This document shows, piece after piece, positions 1-8,783 of a stretch of DNA of 64,000 bases (position 1 is its first letter; the number at the start of each line of letters is the position of its first letter). Below the pieces are notes generated by a model. The model saw only the letters and a list, made by a program, of their open reading frames with translations, was not told the origin of the DNA and made no database searches. Source of the stretch: Colwellia sp. (GTDB taxonomy: Bacteria; Pseudomonadota; Gammaproteobacteria; Enterobacterales; Alteromonadaceae); assembly GCA_013215385.1 (NCBI GenBank), contig JABSOY010000005.1:434001-498000 (forward strand), in the 5' to 3' direction. A program made the translations under genes and the position numbers.

Positions 1-921
1 ACGACTCATTCAATTGTTGGCGCCATTGTTGGTTTTGCAGCGGTTGGCGTAAGTCCTGATGCAGTTGAATGGGGCAAAGTTATGGGCATCGTCGGCAGCT
101 GGGTGGTTACGCCGCTTATCTCAGGTGTTATTGCTTTTGCTATTTTTAATAGTGCACAAAAATTAATTTTTGATACCGACAAACCGCTTGATCAAGCGAA
201 ACGTTGGGTGCCACTTTATATGTTTTTAGCGGGTTTTGTTTTATCACTCGTGACCATCAAAAAAGGTTTAAAGCATCTTGGTCTAGATATCGGTTCAACG
301 GAAGGTTTCCTTTATGCTGTAGCTGTGGCGATTGTTGTGGCTATTATTGGTAAGTTTTTCATCATGCGTTTGACGTTTGATGAAAATGCCACTAAGAAAA
401 CTCACTATGCTAACGTAGAAAAAGTATTCGCAGTATTAATGATTGTAACCGCTTGTGCCATGGCATTTGCTCACGGTTCAAATGACGTTGCTAACGCGAT
501 TGGTCCACTAGCTGCGGTAGTTAGCATTGTTGGTAATGATGGTGAAATTGCGGCGAAATCAGCTATTGCATGGTGGATTTTACCACTCGGTGGTTTTGGT
601 ATTGTTGCTGGTTTGGCGTTATTTGGTCACAAAGTCATCGCTACGATTGGACAAGGCATTACGCATTTAACACCAAGTCGTGGCTTTGCTGCGGAATTAG
701 CGGCGGCAAGTACGGTTGTTATCGCCTCAGGTACTGGCTTACCTATTTCAACCACACAAACCTTAGTAGGTGCCGTGTTGGGTGTAGGAATGGCACGTGG
801 TATTGCGGCAATTAACTTAAGCGTAGTACGTAATATTGTTGTCTCTTGGGTTGTTACCTTACCGATAGGCGCTGGCTTATCCATTCTGTTCTTCTGGATG
901 ATGGTTGCAGTATTCACCTAA
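1..921 (+). CDS. PiT-family inorganic phosphate transporter (5' truncated)
   Basis: Carboxy-terminal part of an inner-membrane phosphate permease of the PiT family, which couples phosphate uptake to an ion gradient. The frame is open from base 1 and already reads THSIVGAIVG before the first in-frame ATG at 82, so the gene begins outside the window. The second family signature, GSNDVANAIGPLAAV, lies at nt 475-519, followed by GTGLPISTTQ near nt 730, another conserved PiT stretch. About eight hydrophobic segments are visible. A Rho-independent terminator follows 23 bases after the stop. Family assignment is secure; whether phosphate or sulfate is the true substrate cannot be told here. Confidence 0.93.
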   Translation, partial: TTHSIVGAIVGFAAVGVSPDAVEWGKVMGIVGSWVVTPLISGVIAFAIFNSAQKLIFDTDKPLDQAKRWVPLYMFLAGFVLSLVTIKKGLKHLGLDIGSTEGFLYAVAVAIVVAIIGKFFIMRLTFDENATKKTHYANVEKVFAVLMIVTACAMAFAHGSNDVANAIGPLAAVVSIVGNDGEIAAKSAIAWWILPLGGFGIVAGLALFGHKVIATIGQGITHLTPSRGFAAELAAASTVVIASGTGLPISTTQTLVGAVLGVGMARGIAAINLSVVRNIVVSWVVTLPIGAGLSILFFWMMVAVFT

Positions 922-943
922 GTTTGAATGAAAAGATTGTGCT

Positions 944-972
944 AAAAAACCAGCAGTGATGCTGGTTTTTTT
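944..972 (+). terminator. Rho-independent terminator of the PiT gene
   Basis: Stem AAAAACCAGCA / TGCTGGTTTTT with a GTGA loop, running into a T tract. It sits 23 bases after the phosphate transporter stop codon. Confidence 0.9.
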
Positions 973-1120
973 ATCGCTGAATTTTGTTTGCAAAGCTAAG
1001 GTATTGCAGGCTAAATTCATATAAGTGCATAACCTATATAAAAATGATGTTTGTACAAAGTGAGTATTATGACAATCTAGTTATTACCATAACGATTACA
1101 TTTCCAGATGAAGGAATATC

Positions 1121-2410
1121 ATGTTAAAGAAAACAGCACTCGCCACTTTTTACACTCTTACTCTATTTATTTTCATGGCTTGCGATGCAACTAATGTCAC
1201 AGATAACGCCACAGCAACTTCAAGACAAAATATAAAAATTAGTGAATATCATCAATCGCTCATTAGTCATACGATAGAAATTAATACTAAAGAAGGGCTG
1301 TTATCCCAAACTGATTTATCCAAATTCGCTGAAAGTTTAGGTGATGCGCGTATTGTTGGTCTTGGTGAACAAACTCATGGCGCAGGTAGTGTTTTTACCT
1401 TAAAAGTACAACTGATAAAATATTTACATGAACATCATGACTTTGATGTTTTTATTTTAGAAAGCGGGATGTTCGATGTCAAAAAAATATGGGAACAAGC
1501 GCAAGCAGGTCAACGCATAAAAGATATTGCCCCCGGTAATATTTTTTACATGTACGCAAAAACTGCTGAAGTTACGCCTTTATTTGATTATATAAACCAA
1601 CAAATGGTGAGCGAGCAACCACTTGTTCTGCTTGGCTTTGACAGCCAACATACCGGCGGAATTTCTAATAAAGGGCTAGTGGAAGCATTAGCTAATGCTG
1701 TAGCGCGGTCATCGATGGATATAAGCCAAGATGCTGAATGGTCAGTGCTCTCAAGACAAATACAACATGTTTTAGACGTTAATAATACTCGCTTTACTGG
1801 CGACATTGAAAAAATATTTTTTCAGCAACTCAGTAATTTACAACAAGTGTTTTTAATGGACGCTAACCTTGATGTTGCCGATAGTCGCTTTTGGTATCGG
1901 ATCACTAAAGGCCTAGAAGCTCAAGCAAAAAGGCAGTGGAAAATAGCTGATCATCGTAGTCAGGAAATGGGTGAAAATATTAAGTATTGGGCTGAGCAAT
2001 ACCCAGATAAAAAAATAATAGTTTGGGCGCACACTTGGCATTTAACTCGTGATGGTAGTTACCAAATAAATGCCGGGCAGGTTGTTGCAAAAGCTTACGG
2101 TAATAAATATTTCATGACACACTTTACCGGAGCTGCAGGTGAATATTTAGACTTTGTTACCATGAAAAACAAAACTATTATTACTGATGACAATAATTCT
2201 TTTGAGTCTCTGCTAAGTGGACATACCAAGGAAGATATCGGTTTCTTAAATTTAAAGCAATTTAATAAAGATAATAAGAAAACTGTCGTGAAAGATACAT
2301 TAATATTTTCTAATAACTACCAACAAACTTTATCGATAGACCAATCGTCGACATTTTTTGATGGCATCTTTTTTATTAAAAATATTGAAGCGGCAAGTTT
2401 TCAAGAATAA
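1121..2410 (+). CDS. Erythromycin-esterase-like lipoprotein
   Basis: A 429-residue member of the erythromycin esterase (EreA/EreB) superfamily. The N-terminus is a lipoprotein signal ending in the lipobox FMAC (Cys21), so the mature protein should be anchored in the envelope, unlike the cytoplasmic resistance enzymes. Family hallmarks are GLGEQTHGAG (Glu83, His86), LESG (Glu114) and the later WAHTWHL, matching the His/Glu positions of the Ere active site. An AAGGA Shine-Dalgarno lies 6 bases before the ATG. It stands alone between a terminator and a tRNA gene. Members of this superfamily hydrolyse macrolide lactones, but most distant homologues have no proven substrate, so macrolide resistance should not be assumed. 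Confidence 0.85.
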   Translation: MLKKTALATFYTLTLFIFMACDATNVTDNATATSRQNIKISEYHQSLISHTIEINTKEGLLSQTDLSKFAESLGDARIVGLGEQTHGAGSVFTLKVQLIKYLHEHHDFDVFILESGMFDVKKIWEQAQAGQRIKDIAPGNIFYMYAKTAEVTPLFDYINQQMVSEQPLVLLGFDSQHTGGISNKGLVEALANAVARSSMDISQDAEWSVLSRQIQHVLDVNNTRFTGDIEKIFFQQLSNLQQVFLMDANLDVADSRFWYRITKGLEAQAKRQWKIADHRSQEMGENIKYWAEQYPDKKIIVWAHTWHLTRDGSYQINAGQVVAKAYGNKYFMTHFTGAAGEYLDFVTMKNKTIITDDNNSFESLLSGHTKEDIGFLNLKQFNKDNKKTVVKDTLIFSNNYQQTLSIDQSSTFFDGIFFIKNIEAASFQE

Positions 2411-2445
2411 CAAGGATATAATTAGGAAAAGTGAGCAGGAAGTGC

Positions 2446-2480
2446 TTGCCTGAATTGCCATTACCCTATATTATGGCGCC
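2446..2480 (+). promoter_or_regulatory. Sigma-70 promoter of tRNA-Phe
   Basis: TTGCCT (2446-2451) and TATTAT (2469-2474) with a 17-base spacer, followed by the GC-rich discriminator GGCGCC typical of stringently controlled stable RNA promoters. It lies about 30 bases upstream of the tRNA. Confidence 0.7.
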
Positions 2481-2508
2481 TCTTTGAAGTTCGACAGAAC
2501 TTCAAATT

Positions 2509-2584
2509 GCCTTGATAGCTCAGTCGGTAGAGCAGAGGATTGAAAATCCTCGTGTCCCTGGTTCGATTCCGGGTCAAGGCACCA
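2509..2584 (+). tRNA. tRNA-Phe (anticodon GAA)
   Basis: A complete cloverleaf: 7-bp acceptor GCCTTGA/TCAAGGC, D arm with GGTA, anticodon stem GAGGA/TCCTC around TTGAAAA (anticodon at 2542-2544), T arm CCTGG-TTCGATT-CCGGG, and encoded CCA at 2582-2584. It is flanked by its own promoter and terminator and so appears to be a single-tRNA transcription unit. Confidence 0.97.
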
Positions 2585-2604
2585 TATTTCTCTTCATTGA
2601 GACT

Positions 2605-2635
2605 AAAAAGCCCACAAGCAATTGTGGGCTTTTTT
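2605..2635 (+). terminator. Rho-independent terminator after tRNA-Phe
   Basis: AGCCCACAA / TTGTGGGCT stem with a GCAA tetraloop, followed by six T residues. Confidence 0.92.
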
Positions 2636-2806
2636 CGTTTTTCAATCTCAACTGAAACGTTTGTTTTGTTCGTTGTTGCCGTTAAGCTAATTCCATAAAA
2701 ATAACTTATATTTACGCTTGCACATTATTTCCTTATTTGATGCACAGTGTTTGCACTTTTTATTGCTATTTTTTAAATAGAAAAATTAGCCGTAGGAAGT
2801 ATCAAT

Positions 2807-4255
2807 ATGTTAAATATAATTAACTTTAAAAAATCATTTACCTTAATATCATGCAGTTTTCTTTTACTGGGCCTTTCGGCTTGTAATAGCGCTGAGGATG
2901 ATGGGAATGTCGCTGAACCAGTTGTTATTATAGAAACAATTACCGATGATACGACTGATAATACCCAGCCTACAGTTAGCGATAGTCAAGCAACCGCTAG
3001 AACCAATGATACGGTAACCATTCGGTTAATAGCCAGCGATGCTGACAACGATACACTAACTTTTAAAATAGAAAGTTCGGTTGATAACGGTTCACTGACG
3101 CTGACAGACAATGTGGCTACTTATGTGCCTAATAATAACTTTTCAGGCAGTGACAGTTTTACTTTTAGCGTAAATGACGGCACCAGTGATTCAAATATTG
3201 CCACAGTGCATATTGATGTTTTAGCGCTTAATGAAATAACAACACTAGTTGATGGCAGTGAAGTTGAAACTAGTATTCTGGTTAATTTGGGTAATTTGCT
3301 TTATCACGATGCGAATTTATCAGAACCTGCTGGGCAATCGTGCGCGAGTTGTCATGATATAAATACCGGTTTTGACGACCCTAACAGCGCAAACCCGACT
3401 TCTGTAGGGGCTGACGGTGTTAGTTTTGGCACTCGCAACTCACCTACGGCAAGTTATGCCGCTCATATTCCTGCGCCTACCATAGTGCAAGGAGGAGGAG
3501 GAAGGGGAGACTTAATTGGTGGATTATTCCTTGATGGTCGAGCTGCTTCATTAGAAGAGCAAGCTAAAGGTCCTTTTCTAAATGTTATTGAAATGGGTAA
3601 TGCCTCTGAAGAAAGTGTTATTGAAAAAGTCGCTAACAGTACCTATGCCCTAGAGTTTGAAGGGTTATTTGGTGAAGATATATTTACAGATAGTGAACGT
3701 ACCTATAACTACGTTGCTGATGCTATCGCTGCTTTTGAAAGAACACGCCTTTTTTCTCCTTTTTCTTCTAAGTTTGACCGTGTTCAAGCGGGCACTGAAA
3801 CTTTTACGGCAGCGGAAACACGAGGTCAAAATATTTTTAATAACAAAGGCGATTGCCAACGGTGTCATCATAGCAATGAAGGTGCGGAGATCTTTTCTGA
3901 CTTTACTTATAAAAATATAGGAGTACCGAGTAATCCTATATTGCCTGCCTTTATTGCCGACCCTACTTTTGTCGATTTAGGGCTAGGGGGTGAAAATGGT
4001 AACGAACGAAACAATGGTGAATTTAGAACATCAACCCTAAGAAATATTACTAATACCGCTCCCTATATGCATAATGGTGTTTTTACCACATTAAGAGAGG
4101 TGATTGATTTTTATAATACCCGTGATACAACCTTTAATGATGAGCCAGAAGTTATTGAAAATATGGACCAAGGTGGTAGGCTCGGTGAATTAGGTCTGAA
4201 TAATAATGAAATAGAAGATTTACTTGCCTTCTTAGCAACATTAACCGATGAATAA
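2807..4255 (+). CDS. Di-haem cytochrome c peroxidase/MauG-like lipoprotein with cadherin-like domain
   Basis: A 482-residue envelope protein. It starts with a lipoprotein signal (lipobox LSAC, Cys26). Residues about 55-140 form a cadherin-like/tandem-95-type beta domain (ASDADNDTLTF, NNNFSGSDSFTFSVNDG). The C-terminal two thirds is a di-haem peroxidase domain with two c-type haem sites, Cys179-Cys182-His183 and Cys350-Cys353-His354, and the family's late APYMHNGVFTTLREVIDFYN stretch. Relatives reduce hydrogen peroxide or oxidise protein side chains in the periplasm. A TAGGAAG Shine-Dalgarno precedes the ATG. The added adhesive-type domain is unusual for a peroxidase. Substrate unknown. Confidence 0.87.
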   Translation: MLNIINFKKSFTLISCSFLLLGLSACNSAEDDGNVAEPVVIIETITDDTTDNTQPTVSDSQATARTNDTVTIRLIASDADNDTLTFKIESSVDNGSLTLTDNVATYVPNNNFSGSDSFTFSVNDGTSDSNIATVHIDVLALNEITTLVDGSEVETSILVNLGNLLYHDANLSEPAGQSCASCHDINTGFDDPNSANPTSVGADGVSFGTRNSPTASYAAHIPAPTIVQGGGGRGDLIGGLFLDGRAASLEEQAKGPFLNVIEMGNASEESVIEKVANSTYALEFEGLFGEDIFTDSERTYNYVADAIAAFERTRLFSPFSSKFDRVQAGTETFTAAETRGQNIFNNKGDCQRCHHSNEGAEIFSDFTYKNIGVPSNPILPAFIADPTFVDLGLGGENGNERNNGEFRTSTLRNITNTAPYMHNGVFTTLREVIDFYNTRDTTFNDEPEVIENMDQGGRLGELGLNNNEIEDLLAFLATLTDE

Positions 4256-4321
4256 TCAGCTAACTTGCTGGCTATTTAGCTGACGAATAAGACATTTATG
4301 CGAATAAAGCGTATAAATGTC
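4256..4321 (+). other. Two tandem hairpins between the peroxidase and baeS
   Basis: TCAGCTAA/TTAGCTGA (4256-4263 and 4276-4283) and GACATTTAT/ATAAATGTC (4291-4299 and 4313-4321). No T tract follows, so they are weak as terminators. The second hairpin buries an ATG at 4317, which argues against that upstream start for baeS. Confidence 0.4.
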
Positions 4322-4358
4322 TTATAAAAACTTCATAAAACTAACTGTTTATTGCGAA

Positions 4359-5996
4359 ATGAAAATATTTACTAAATTAATATTAGCGCTAATGTTAACC
4401 AGCTTACTGATACTGACGATTATCTTTAGCGTAGTGCAGTGGAGTTTTGACCGTGGCATGCTTAATTATGTTAATCAAAAGCAATTAGAAAATTTACAGT
4501 TATTCAGTGATAATTTATCTAATTATTATCAGGCTAAGGGGAACTGGCAGTCGCTGTTAATGACTAGCTATTTAAATAATTCCAACAATTTAAGGCCTCC
4601 GCCAAATCATTTTCCTCGGCCAAGTAAGTCGAGAAATGACAAACACTTGAAAAGAAAACCTGCAGATAGACAAGCTTCAGATAGTAAACCTCCGCCACAG
4701 CATTCATTATGGCTGACAATCTTAAGGTTGTCAGAGCAGGGAGAGAGTCTCCCTGATGATATCGACACATATCTCGATACTTATCTTGGCAATGCTAGCG
4801 GAAACAATTCCGCAAACTCTTCTTATGGTCCACCCAGACCACGTCGTGAAAAAACCCGTGACTTTCCGCCACCTAGAAGAGGCGAACATCAACCTCAAAA
4901 AGAGCCGCCGACAGAGTTTGGCCATAAAGGAGCAAAGCCTGCTTTATTAGACAAAAATAAAGCTTTGCTCATTGGTCATTACCGAGATGATTTTAGTTTA
5001 AAAGCTATTAAGCTGGATAAGCAAATAATTGGCTACCTTGCGTTGCCTCCTGCCAGGCATTTAACTGATTCCTTTGATCTCGCTTTTGCCAAGCAAATGC
5101 AACAAAACTTGCTCTATACTTTCTTGGTGTTTTTTTTACTTATTATCTTGATAGCTTTACCTTTATCTCGACATTTTGTTTTGCCAATTAAGCGTTTAGA
5201 GCGCTCAATGCGCTTACTCAATAAAGGCGATTTTAAAGTGAATCTAAAAGTAAGGGGTAAAGATGAATTAGCTTCGTTATCGCAAAACTTTAATGATTTA
5301 GCACAAACACTCGAGCAAAATGAAGATTCAAGAAAGCGGTGGTTAGCCAATATATCTCACGAACTACGTACGCCTATCGCTATTATTAAAAGTGAAATTG
5401 AAGCCATTGAAGACGGTATCAGACCATTAAATTTACAAAGTTTGCAGTCATTATCGGAAGAAGTTCAGCATTTACAAAAATTAGTATCAGATTTAACGGA
5501 ATTAACCAATGCTGAAATTGGCGCATTAAGATATAAAAAAGAACGTATTAACGTTTCAGAACTTATTATTCAAAATATTAATCGTCATCAGCCGAAAGCG
5601 AATGAAGTGGGTTTATCGATAAGTTGTAAAGTTGAAAATCAAAGTTTATTTATTTGGGCTGATGAAACCAGAATTAATCAATTATTAGATAATTTACTGA
5701 ATAACAGCATTAAATATACCCAAGCTCCAGGGGCGATTTTTGTTAATTTGACCAAAAAATCAGGTCAGGTGATGATCACCATTGACGATACTTTACCTGG
5801 TGTTCCTAACGAATCGTTAGCTAAATTATTTGAACATTTATATCGCGTCGAAAGTTCAAGAAATAGAAAAACTGGCGGCTCAGGGCTTGGCCTTTCATTG
5901 TGTAAAAGTATAGTATTAGCGCATCAAGGCTCAATTACGGCTAGTGAATCAACAAGTGGTGGGTTACGTATTTGTTGTACTTTAGCGCTTGCATAA
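4359..5996 (+). CDS. baeS: BaeS-like sensor histidine kinase
   Basis: Inner-membrane sensor kinase of an envelope-stress two-component pair. From the ATG at 4359 the protein has 545 residues: TM1 at about 5-27, a long periplasmic region, TM2 at about 245-268, a HAMP linker, a HisKA domain with ISHELRTP (His334) and a HATPase domain ending in GGSGLGLSLCKS. The kinase core (EAIEDGIRPLNLQSLQSL, LTNAEIGALRYKKE) closely resembles E. coli BaeS. An in-frame ATG at 4317 lies inside a hairpin and is less likely. The periplasmic part is striking: two Pro/Arg-rich blocks (PPPNHFPRPS, YGPPRPRREK, FPPPRRGEH), unlike classical BaeS. The gene for its regulator follows 40 bases later. BaeSR in enterobacteria controls efflux and envelope-stress genes; targets here are unknown. 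Confidence 0.88.
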   Translation: MKIFTKLILALMLTSLLILTIIFSVVQWSFDRGMLNYVNQKQLENLQLFSDNLSNYYQAKGNWQSLLMTSYLNNSNNLRPPPNHFPRPSKSRNDKHLKRKPADRQASDSKPPPQHSLWLTILRLSEQGESLPDDIDTYLDTYLGNASGNNSANSSYGPPRPRREKTRDFPPPRRGEHQPQKEPPTEFGHKGAKPALLDKNKALLIGHYRDDFSLKAIKLDKQIIGYLALPPARHLTDSFDLAFAKQMQQNLLYTFLVFFLLIILIALPLSRHFVLPIKRLERSMRLLNKGDFKVNLKVRGKDELASLSQNFNDLAQTLEQNEDSRKRWLANISHELRTPIAIIKSEIEAIEDGIRPLNLQSLQSLSEEVQHLQKLVSDLTELTNAEIGALRYKKERINVSELIIQNINRHQPKANEVGLSISCKVENQSLFIWADETRINQLLDNLLNNSIKYTQAPGAIFVNLTKKSGQVMITIDDTLPGVPNESLAKLFEHLYRVESSRNRKTGGSGLGLSLCKSIVLAHQGSITASESTSGGLRICCTLALA

Positions 5997-6036
5997 TAAT
6001 AGTAGTAAATTAAAAAGATAAGATTAAGGAATATTT

Positions 6037-6705
6037 ATGGCTCATATCTTGATCGTTGAAGATGAAATAAAACTGGCCAATGTGCTAGCAGAGTACTTAG
6101 CATTAGCTGACCATCAAACCACGATTTTGTTAGACGGCCTTAATGTTATTGATACGATAAAAGAACAAACGATTGATTTGGTGTTACTTGATTTAATGTT
6201 ACCGGGTAAAGATGGTTTAACACTTTGTCGTGAACTTCGAGAGTTCAGTGATATTGCGATTATTATGATGACTGCAAAAGTTGAAGAAATAGATCGCCTA
6301 TTAGGTTTAGAATTAGGAGCCGATGACTATATTTGTAAACCTTATTCCCCCCGAGAAGTAGTTGCTCGCGTTAAAGCGCTTTTAAGACGCACCCAGCCCC
6401 AAGAAAAAACTAAAGGCAATGTCTTAGAGTTAGACAGTGATACATATCAAGCAAAAGTTTATCAACAAGTAGTTGAGTTAACGGCAATAGAATTTAATTT
6501 ATTGAAAATACTTAATAATAAACCCGGAAGAATATATTCTCGTTCACAGCTCATTGATTTGATTTATCAAGATAACCGCATAGTGAGTGAACGTACCATT
6601 GATAGTCATATCAAAAAGTTACGAAAAAAATTGAATGCAATATCATCAGAAAATGAGCTGGTACAGTCAGTTTATAGCGTTGGTTATAAACTAACCTTAA
6701 ATTAG
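6037..6705 (+). CDS. baeR: BaeR-like response regulator
   Basis: OmpR/PhoB-class response regulator of 222 residues, cognate to the kinase just upstream. The receiver domain has the acidic pair Glu8/Asp9, phospho-acceptor Asp52 in LLDLMLPGKDG, and Lys101 in GADDYICKPYSPREVVARVKALLRR, a stretch nearly identical to E. coli BaeR. The C-terminal winged helix carries RTIDSHIKKLRKKL and the final YSVGYKL. AAGGA precedes the ATG. Expected to activate envelope-stress or efflux genes, which are not seen next to it. Confidence 0.92.
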   Translation: MAHILIVEDEIKLANVLAEYLALADHQTTILLDGLNVIDTIKEQTIDLVLLDLMLPGKDGLTLCRELREFSDIAIIMMTAKVEEIDRLLGLELGADDYICKPYSPREVVARVKALLRRTQPQEKTKGNVLELDSDTYQAKVYQQVVELTAIEFNLLKILNNKPGRIYSRSQLIDLIYQDNRIVSERTIDSHIKKLRKKLNAISSENELVQSVYSVGYKLTLN

Positions 6706-6988
6706 CTTTGTTGTTGCTCTGCCAAAAAAGTCAAAATTGTTGGCGGAATTACCTAAGTATATAGCTAGACGAAATAAGGATAACTCATCAATTTATAAAT
6801 TCAGGCATCCAGCTGACTTTACTGATGAGTTTCCCTTTTGTGCAGTGATATCCATTTCACTCACGATGGTAATTAAATACAGCAAACTAGGTGTTTGGAG
6901 AACGCGTCGCCGACTAAGTACTTACCCAATATTCAATTTAAGGTTACTCTACTGCCCCTAAGCAGAGTCTATTAAAAGGTCCAGAGCA
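6706..6988. other. Intergenic stretch without a supported gene
   Basis: AACTCATCA (6782-6790) pairs with TGATGAGTT (6823-6831), followed by TCCCTTTT. It could be a poor terminator for baeSR, but the loop is long. A 74-codon open frame here (6737-6961) has no Shine-Dalgarno and no family features. Confidence 0.4.
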
Positions 6989-7600
6989 TTGCATCAACGC
7001 ACTTTATATTTATTACGCCATGGCGAAATTTCTACCCCAGGTATTTTAGCGGGCAAAACTGATGTGGCTTTATCTGAAAAAGGTCAGCAACAATTATGGC
7101 AAGCCACTGAGCAACTACCTGATATAACAACTTGTATTAGTTCTCCGTTACAACGTTGCCAAAAGTTTGCGTCTGAGTTTTCTCATCAACATGATATTCA
7201 ACTGAAAATCAGTAAAAATTTACAAGAAATGAACTTTGGTGATTGGGACGGTAAGCAATATAAGAAATTATGGGAGATTACTCAAAATGAAACACAAACC
7301 GCTATTGGTGATTTTTGGCAAAACCCATGGAAATTTACGCCACCTAATGGTGAACCAATGGACGATTTTGTGCGGCGAGTTGATCTATGGTGGCAAGATT
7401 GGTTAGCCGATTCAGCAAAAGGAAATACCTTGGTCGTTGCCCATGGCGGTGTCATCAAACATTTGATAGCGCGCGTGCTAAATATGCCTATACCAGGCAC
7501 AGCTCATATGAGTCACATTGATGTGCCATATGCTAGCGTCGTAAAAATTACGATTTATACTGATGAACAGGGAAAACATTGGCCAAAAATGGTTTTGTAA
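6989..7600 (+). CDS. cobC: Alpha-ribazole phosphatase (histidine phosphatase family)
   Basis: A 203-residue phosphoglycerate-mutase-fold phosphatase. The RHGE catalytic motif is at the N-terminus (LYLLRHGEISTPGILAGKTD), followed by SSPLQRC, NFGDWDG and VAHGGVIKHL with the second catalytic His. This matches CobC, which removes the 5'-phosphate from alpha-ribazole phosphate or adenosylcobalamin phosphate in the last step of B12 nucleotide-loop assembly. The start is a TTG at 6989 preceded by AAAAGG; no ATG is available nearby. It lies upstream of the first cobalamin riboswitch, so it may be expressed independently of B12. The genomic context supports the cobalamin role over general phosphatase activity. 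Confidence 0.85.
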   Translation: MHQRTLYLLRHGEISTPGILAGKTDVALSEKGQQQLWQATEQLPDITTCISSPLQRCQKFASEFSHQHDIQLKISKNLQEMNFGDWDGKQYKKLWEITQNETQTAIGDFWQNPWKFTPPNGEPMDDFVRRVDLWWQDWLADSAKGNTLVVAHGGVIKHLIARVLNMPIPGTAHMSHIDVPYASVVKITIYTDEQGKHWPKMVL

Positions 7601-7689
7601 TTAAGCGCTAAAACTTGCTGATAAATTGCACTTATTCTTAATTAAACCTTGCTATTTTTAGCTAGCTGACGATAATCGCCTGATAAAAT

Positions 7690-7812
7690 TAGTTAACTCC
7701 TTTTTAATGGGGAATGTGGTGAAAGTCCACAACTGTACCCGCAACTGTAAAAGCTTTTAATTCTATGTGTTTAGTGAAAAGCTTGAGTCAGGTTACCCAT
7801 TAATGAGTAGTG
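7690..7812 (+). promoter_or_regulatory. Cobalamin riboswitch 1 (btuD-cob operon leader)
   Basis: The conserved B12-box core is visible: GGGGAATGTGGTGAAAGTCC, then the ACCCGCAACTGTAA segment and GAGTCAGGTTACCC. The closing stem TTAATGGG (7704-7711) pairs with CCCATTAA (7796-7803). Downstream, TCGAG/CTCGA (7823-7840) may be part of the expression platform. Bound adenosylcobalamin would be expected to shut off the uptake and assembly operon that follows. Confidence 0.93.
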
Positions 7813-7883
7813 ATAAACAAAGTCGAGCGGGATTACTCGAGCATTGTATGTTCAATTCTTTGGTAAATTTCATTACCTAAAAA

Positions 7884-8783
7884 TTGACTGTGCTCTGTTT
7901 GACCGTTTTCAATGTGTCAGTGGCGAGCGAGTATCAATTTTTGAACATCAGTAACAGTCAATCATCATCAACAACTGACTTACTATCAGTACAACAACTG
8001 TCCTGGCACGCTGACGGACAACTGATTTTAGACAATATATCTTTTACTATTAATAAAGGTAGCTTTACCGGGATCTTAGGGCCAAATGGCGCGGGGAAAT
8101 CGAGCTTACTCCGTTGTTTATATCGTTATACCAAACCTGACTCTGGTAACGTACTCTTTAATCAGAAAGATATTTGGCAGCATTATGGTGCTTACCAATA
8201 TGCTCAAGACATCGCGGTGGTTTTACAAGAAACACCGAGTCATTTTAACTTAACGGTGCACGACATCGTTGCTTTAGGCTTGGTACCCCACAAAGGGTTA
8301 TTCACCCGAGAGCAGGCCAGTGATTCAAAACACATAGCCTGCGCTATTGAACAAGTCGGCTTAGATGATAAAGCTTTACAAAGCTTTGAGCATTTATCAG
8401 GAGGTGAAAAACAACGCGTTTTAATCGCTCGCGCCATTGTGCAGTCTCCCAGTTTATTAATTATGGACGAACCGACCAGTCATCTTGATGTGCGTTACCA
8501 AATACAGGTAATGGAGCTGGCTAAGTCTTTAGGTATTACGGTTATTGCTTCGTTTCATGATTTGAATCTTGCTAGTGCGATGTGCGATCAGTTACTGGTA
8601 TTAAATAAAGGCAAGTTGGTCGAGCAAGGCACGCCTCAAGAAGTGATCACCAGCGAAATGTTGTCATCTGTATTTGGTGTTTGTGCGCAAGTTTCAGCAC
8701 ACGACCAACACCAAGTTCCTCATATATCTTATTTTTATGGCTATGATTCAAAGAATAAGAAGGGTGATTTAAACCATGCTTAA
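7884..8783 (+). CDS. btuD: Cobalamin ABC transporter ATP-binding protein
   Basis: ATPase subunit of a FecCD/BtuCD-type importer. Walker A GPNGAGKS is at residues 66-73 (counted from the TTG at 7884), followed by a Q-loop in VVLQETPS, the signature LSGGEKQRVLIARAI, Walker B LLIMDEPTSHLD and the switch His in ASFHDLN. The first 33 residues do not belong to the ABC fold and no in-frame ATG exists. A GTG at 7914 or 7920 or a TTG at 7941 are possible starts, so the N-terminus is uncertain. The end overlaps the permease gene by 8 bases. The riboswitch upstream and cobalamin genes downstream identify the substrate as a corrinoid. Confidence 0.88.
   Translation: MTVLCLTVFNVSVASEYQFLNISNSQSSSTTDLLSVQQLSWHADGQLILDNISFTINKGSFTGILGPNGAGKSSLLRCLYRYTKPDSGNVLFNQKDIWQHYGAYQYAQDIAVVLQETPSHFNLTVHDIVALGLVPHKGLFTREQASDSKHIACAIEQVGLDDKALQSFEHLSGGEKQRVLIARAIVQSPSLLIMDEPTSHLDVRYQIQVMELAKSLGITVIASFHDLNLASAMCDQLLVLNKGKLVEQGTPQEVITSEMLSSVFGVCAQVSAHDQHQVPHISYFYGYDSKNKKGDLNHA

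Noticed and set aside
1121-2410. Acquired macrolide-resistance gene
   Set aside because: No mobile element nearby, same base composition as neighbours, and a lipoprotein signal unlike resistance esterases.
4756-4950. Alternative frame inside the Pro-rich region of baeS
   Set aside because: The Pro/Arg codon bias opens frames by chance; the kinase frame runs through uninterrupted.
6737-6961. 74-codon frame after baeR
   Set aside because: No Shine-Dalgarno, odd composition, no domain, and it crosses an inverted repeat; most likely chance.
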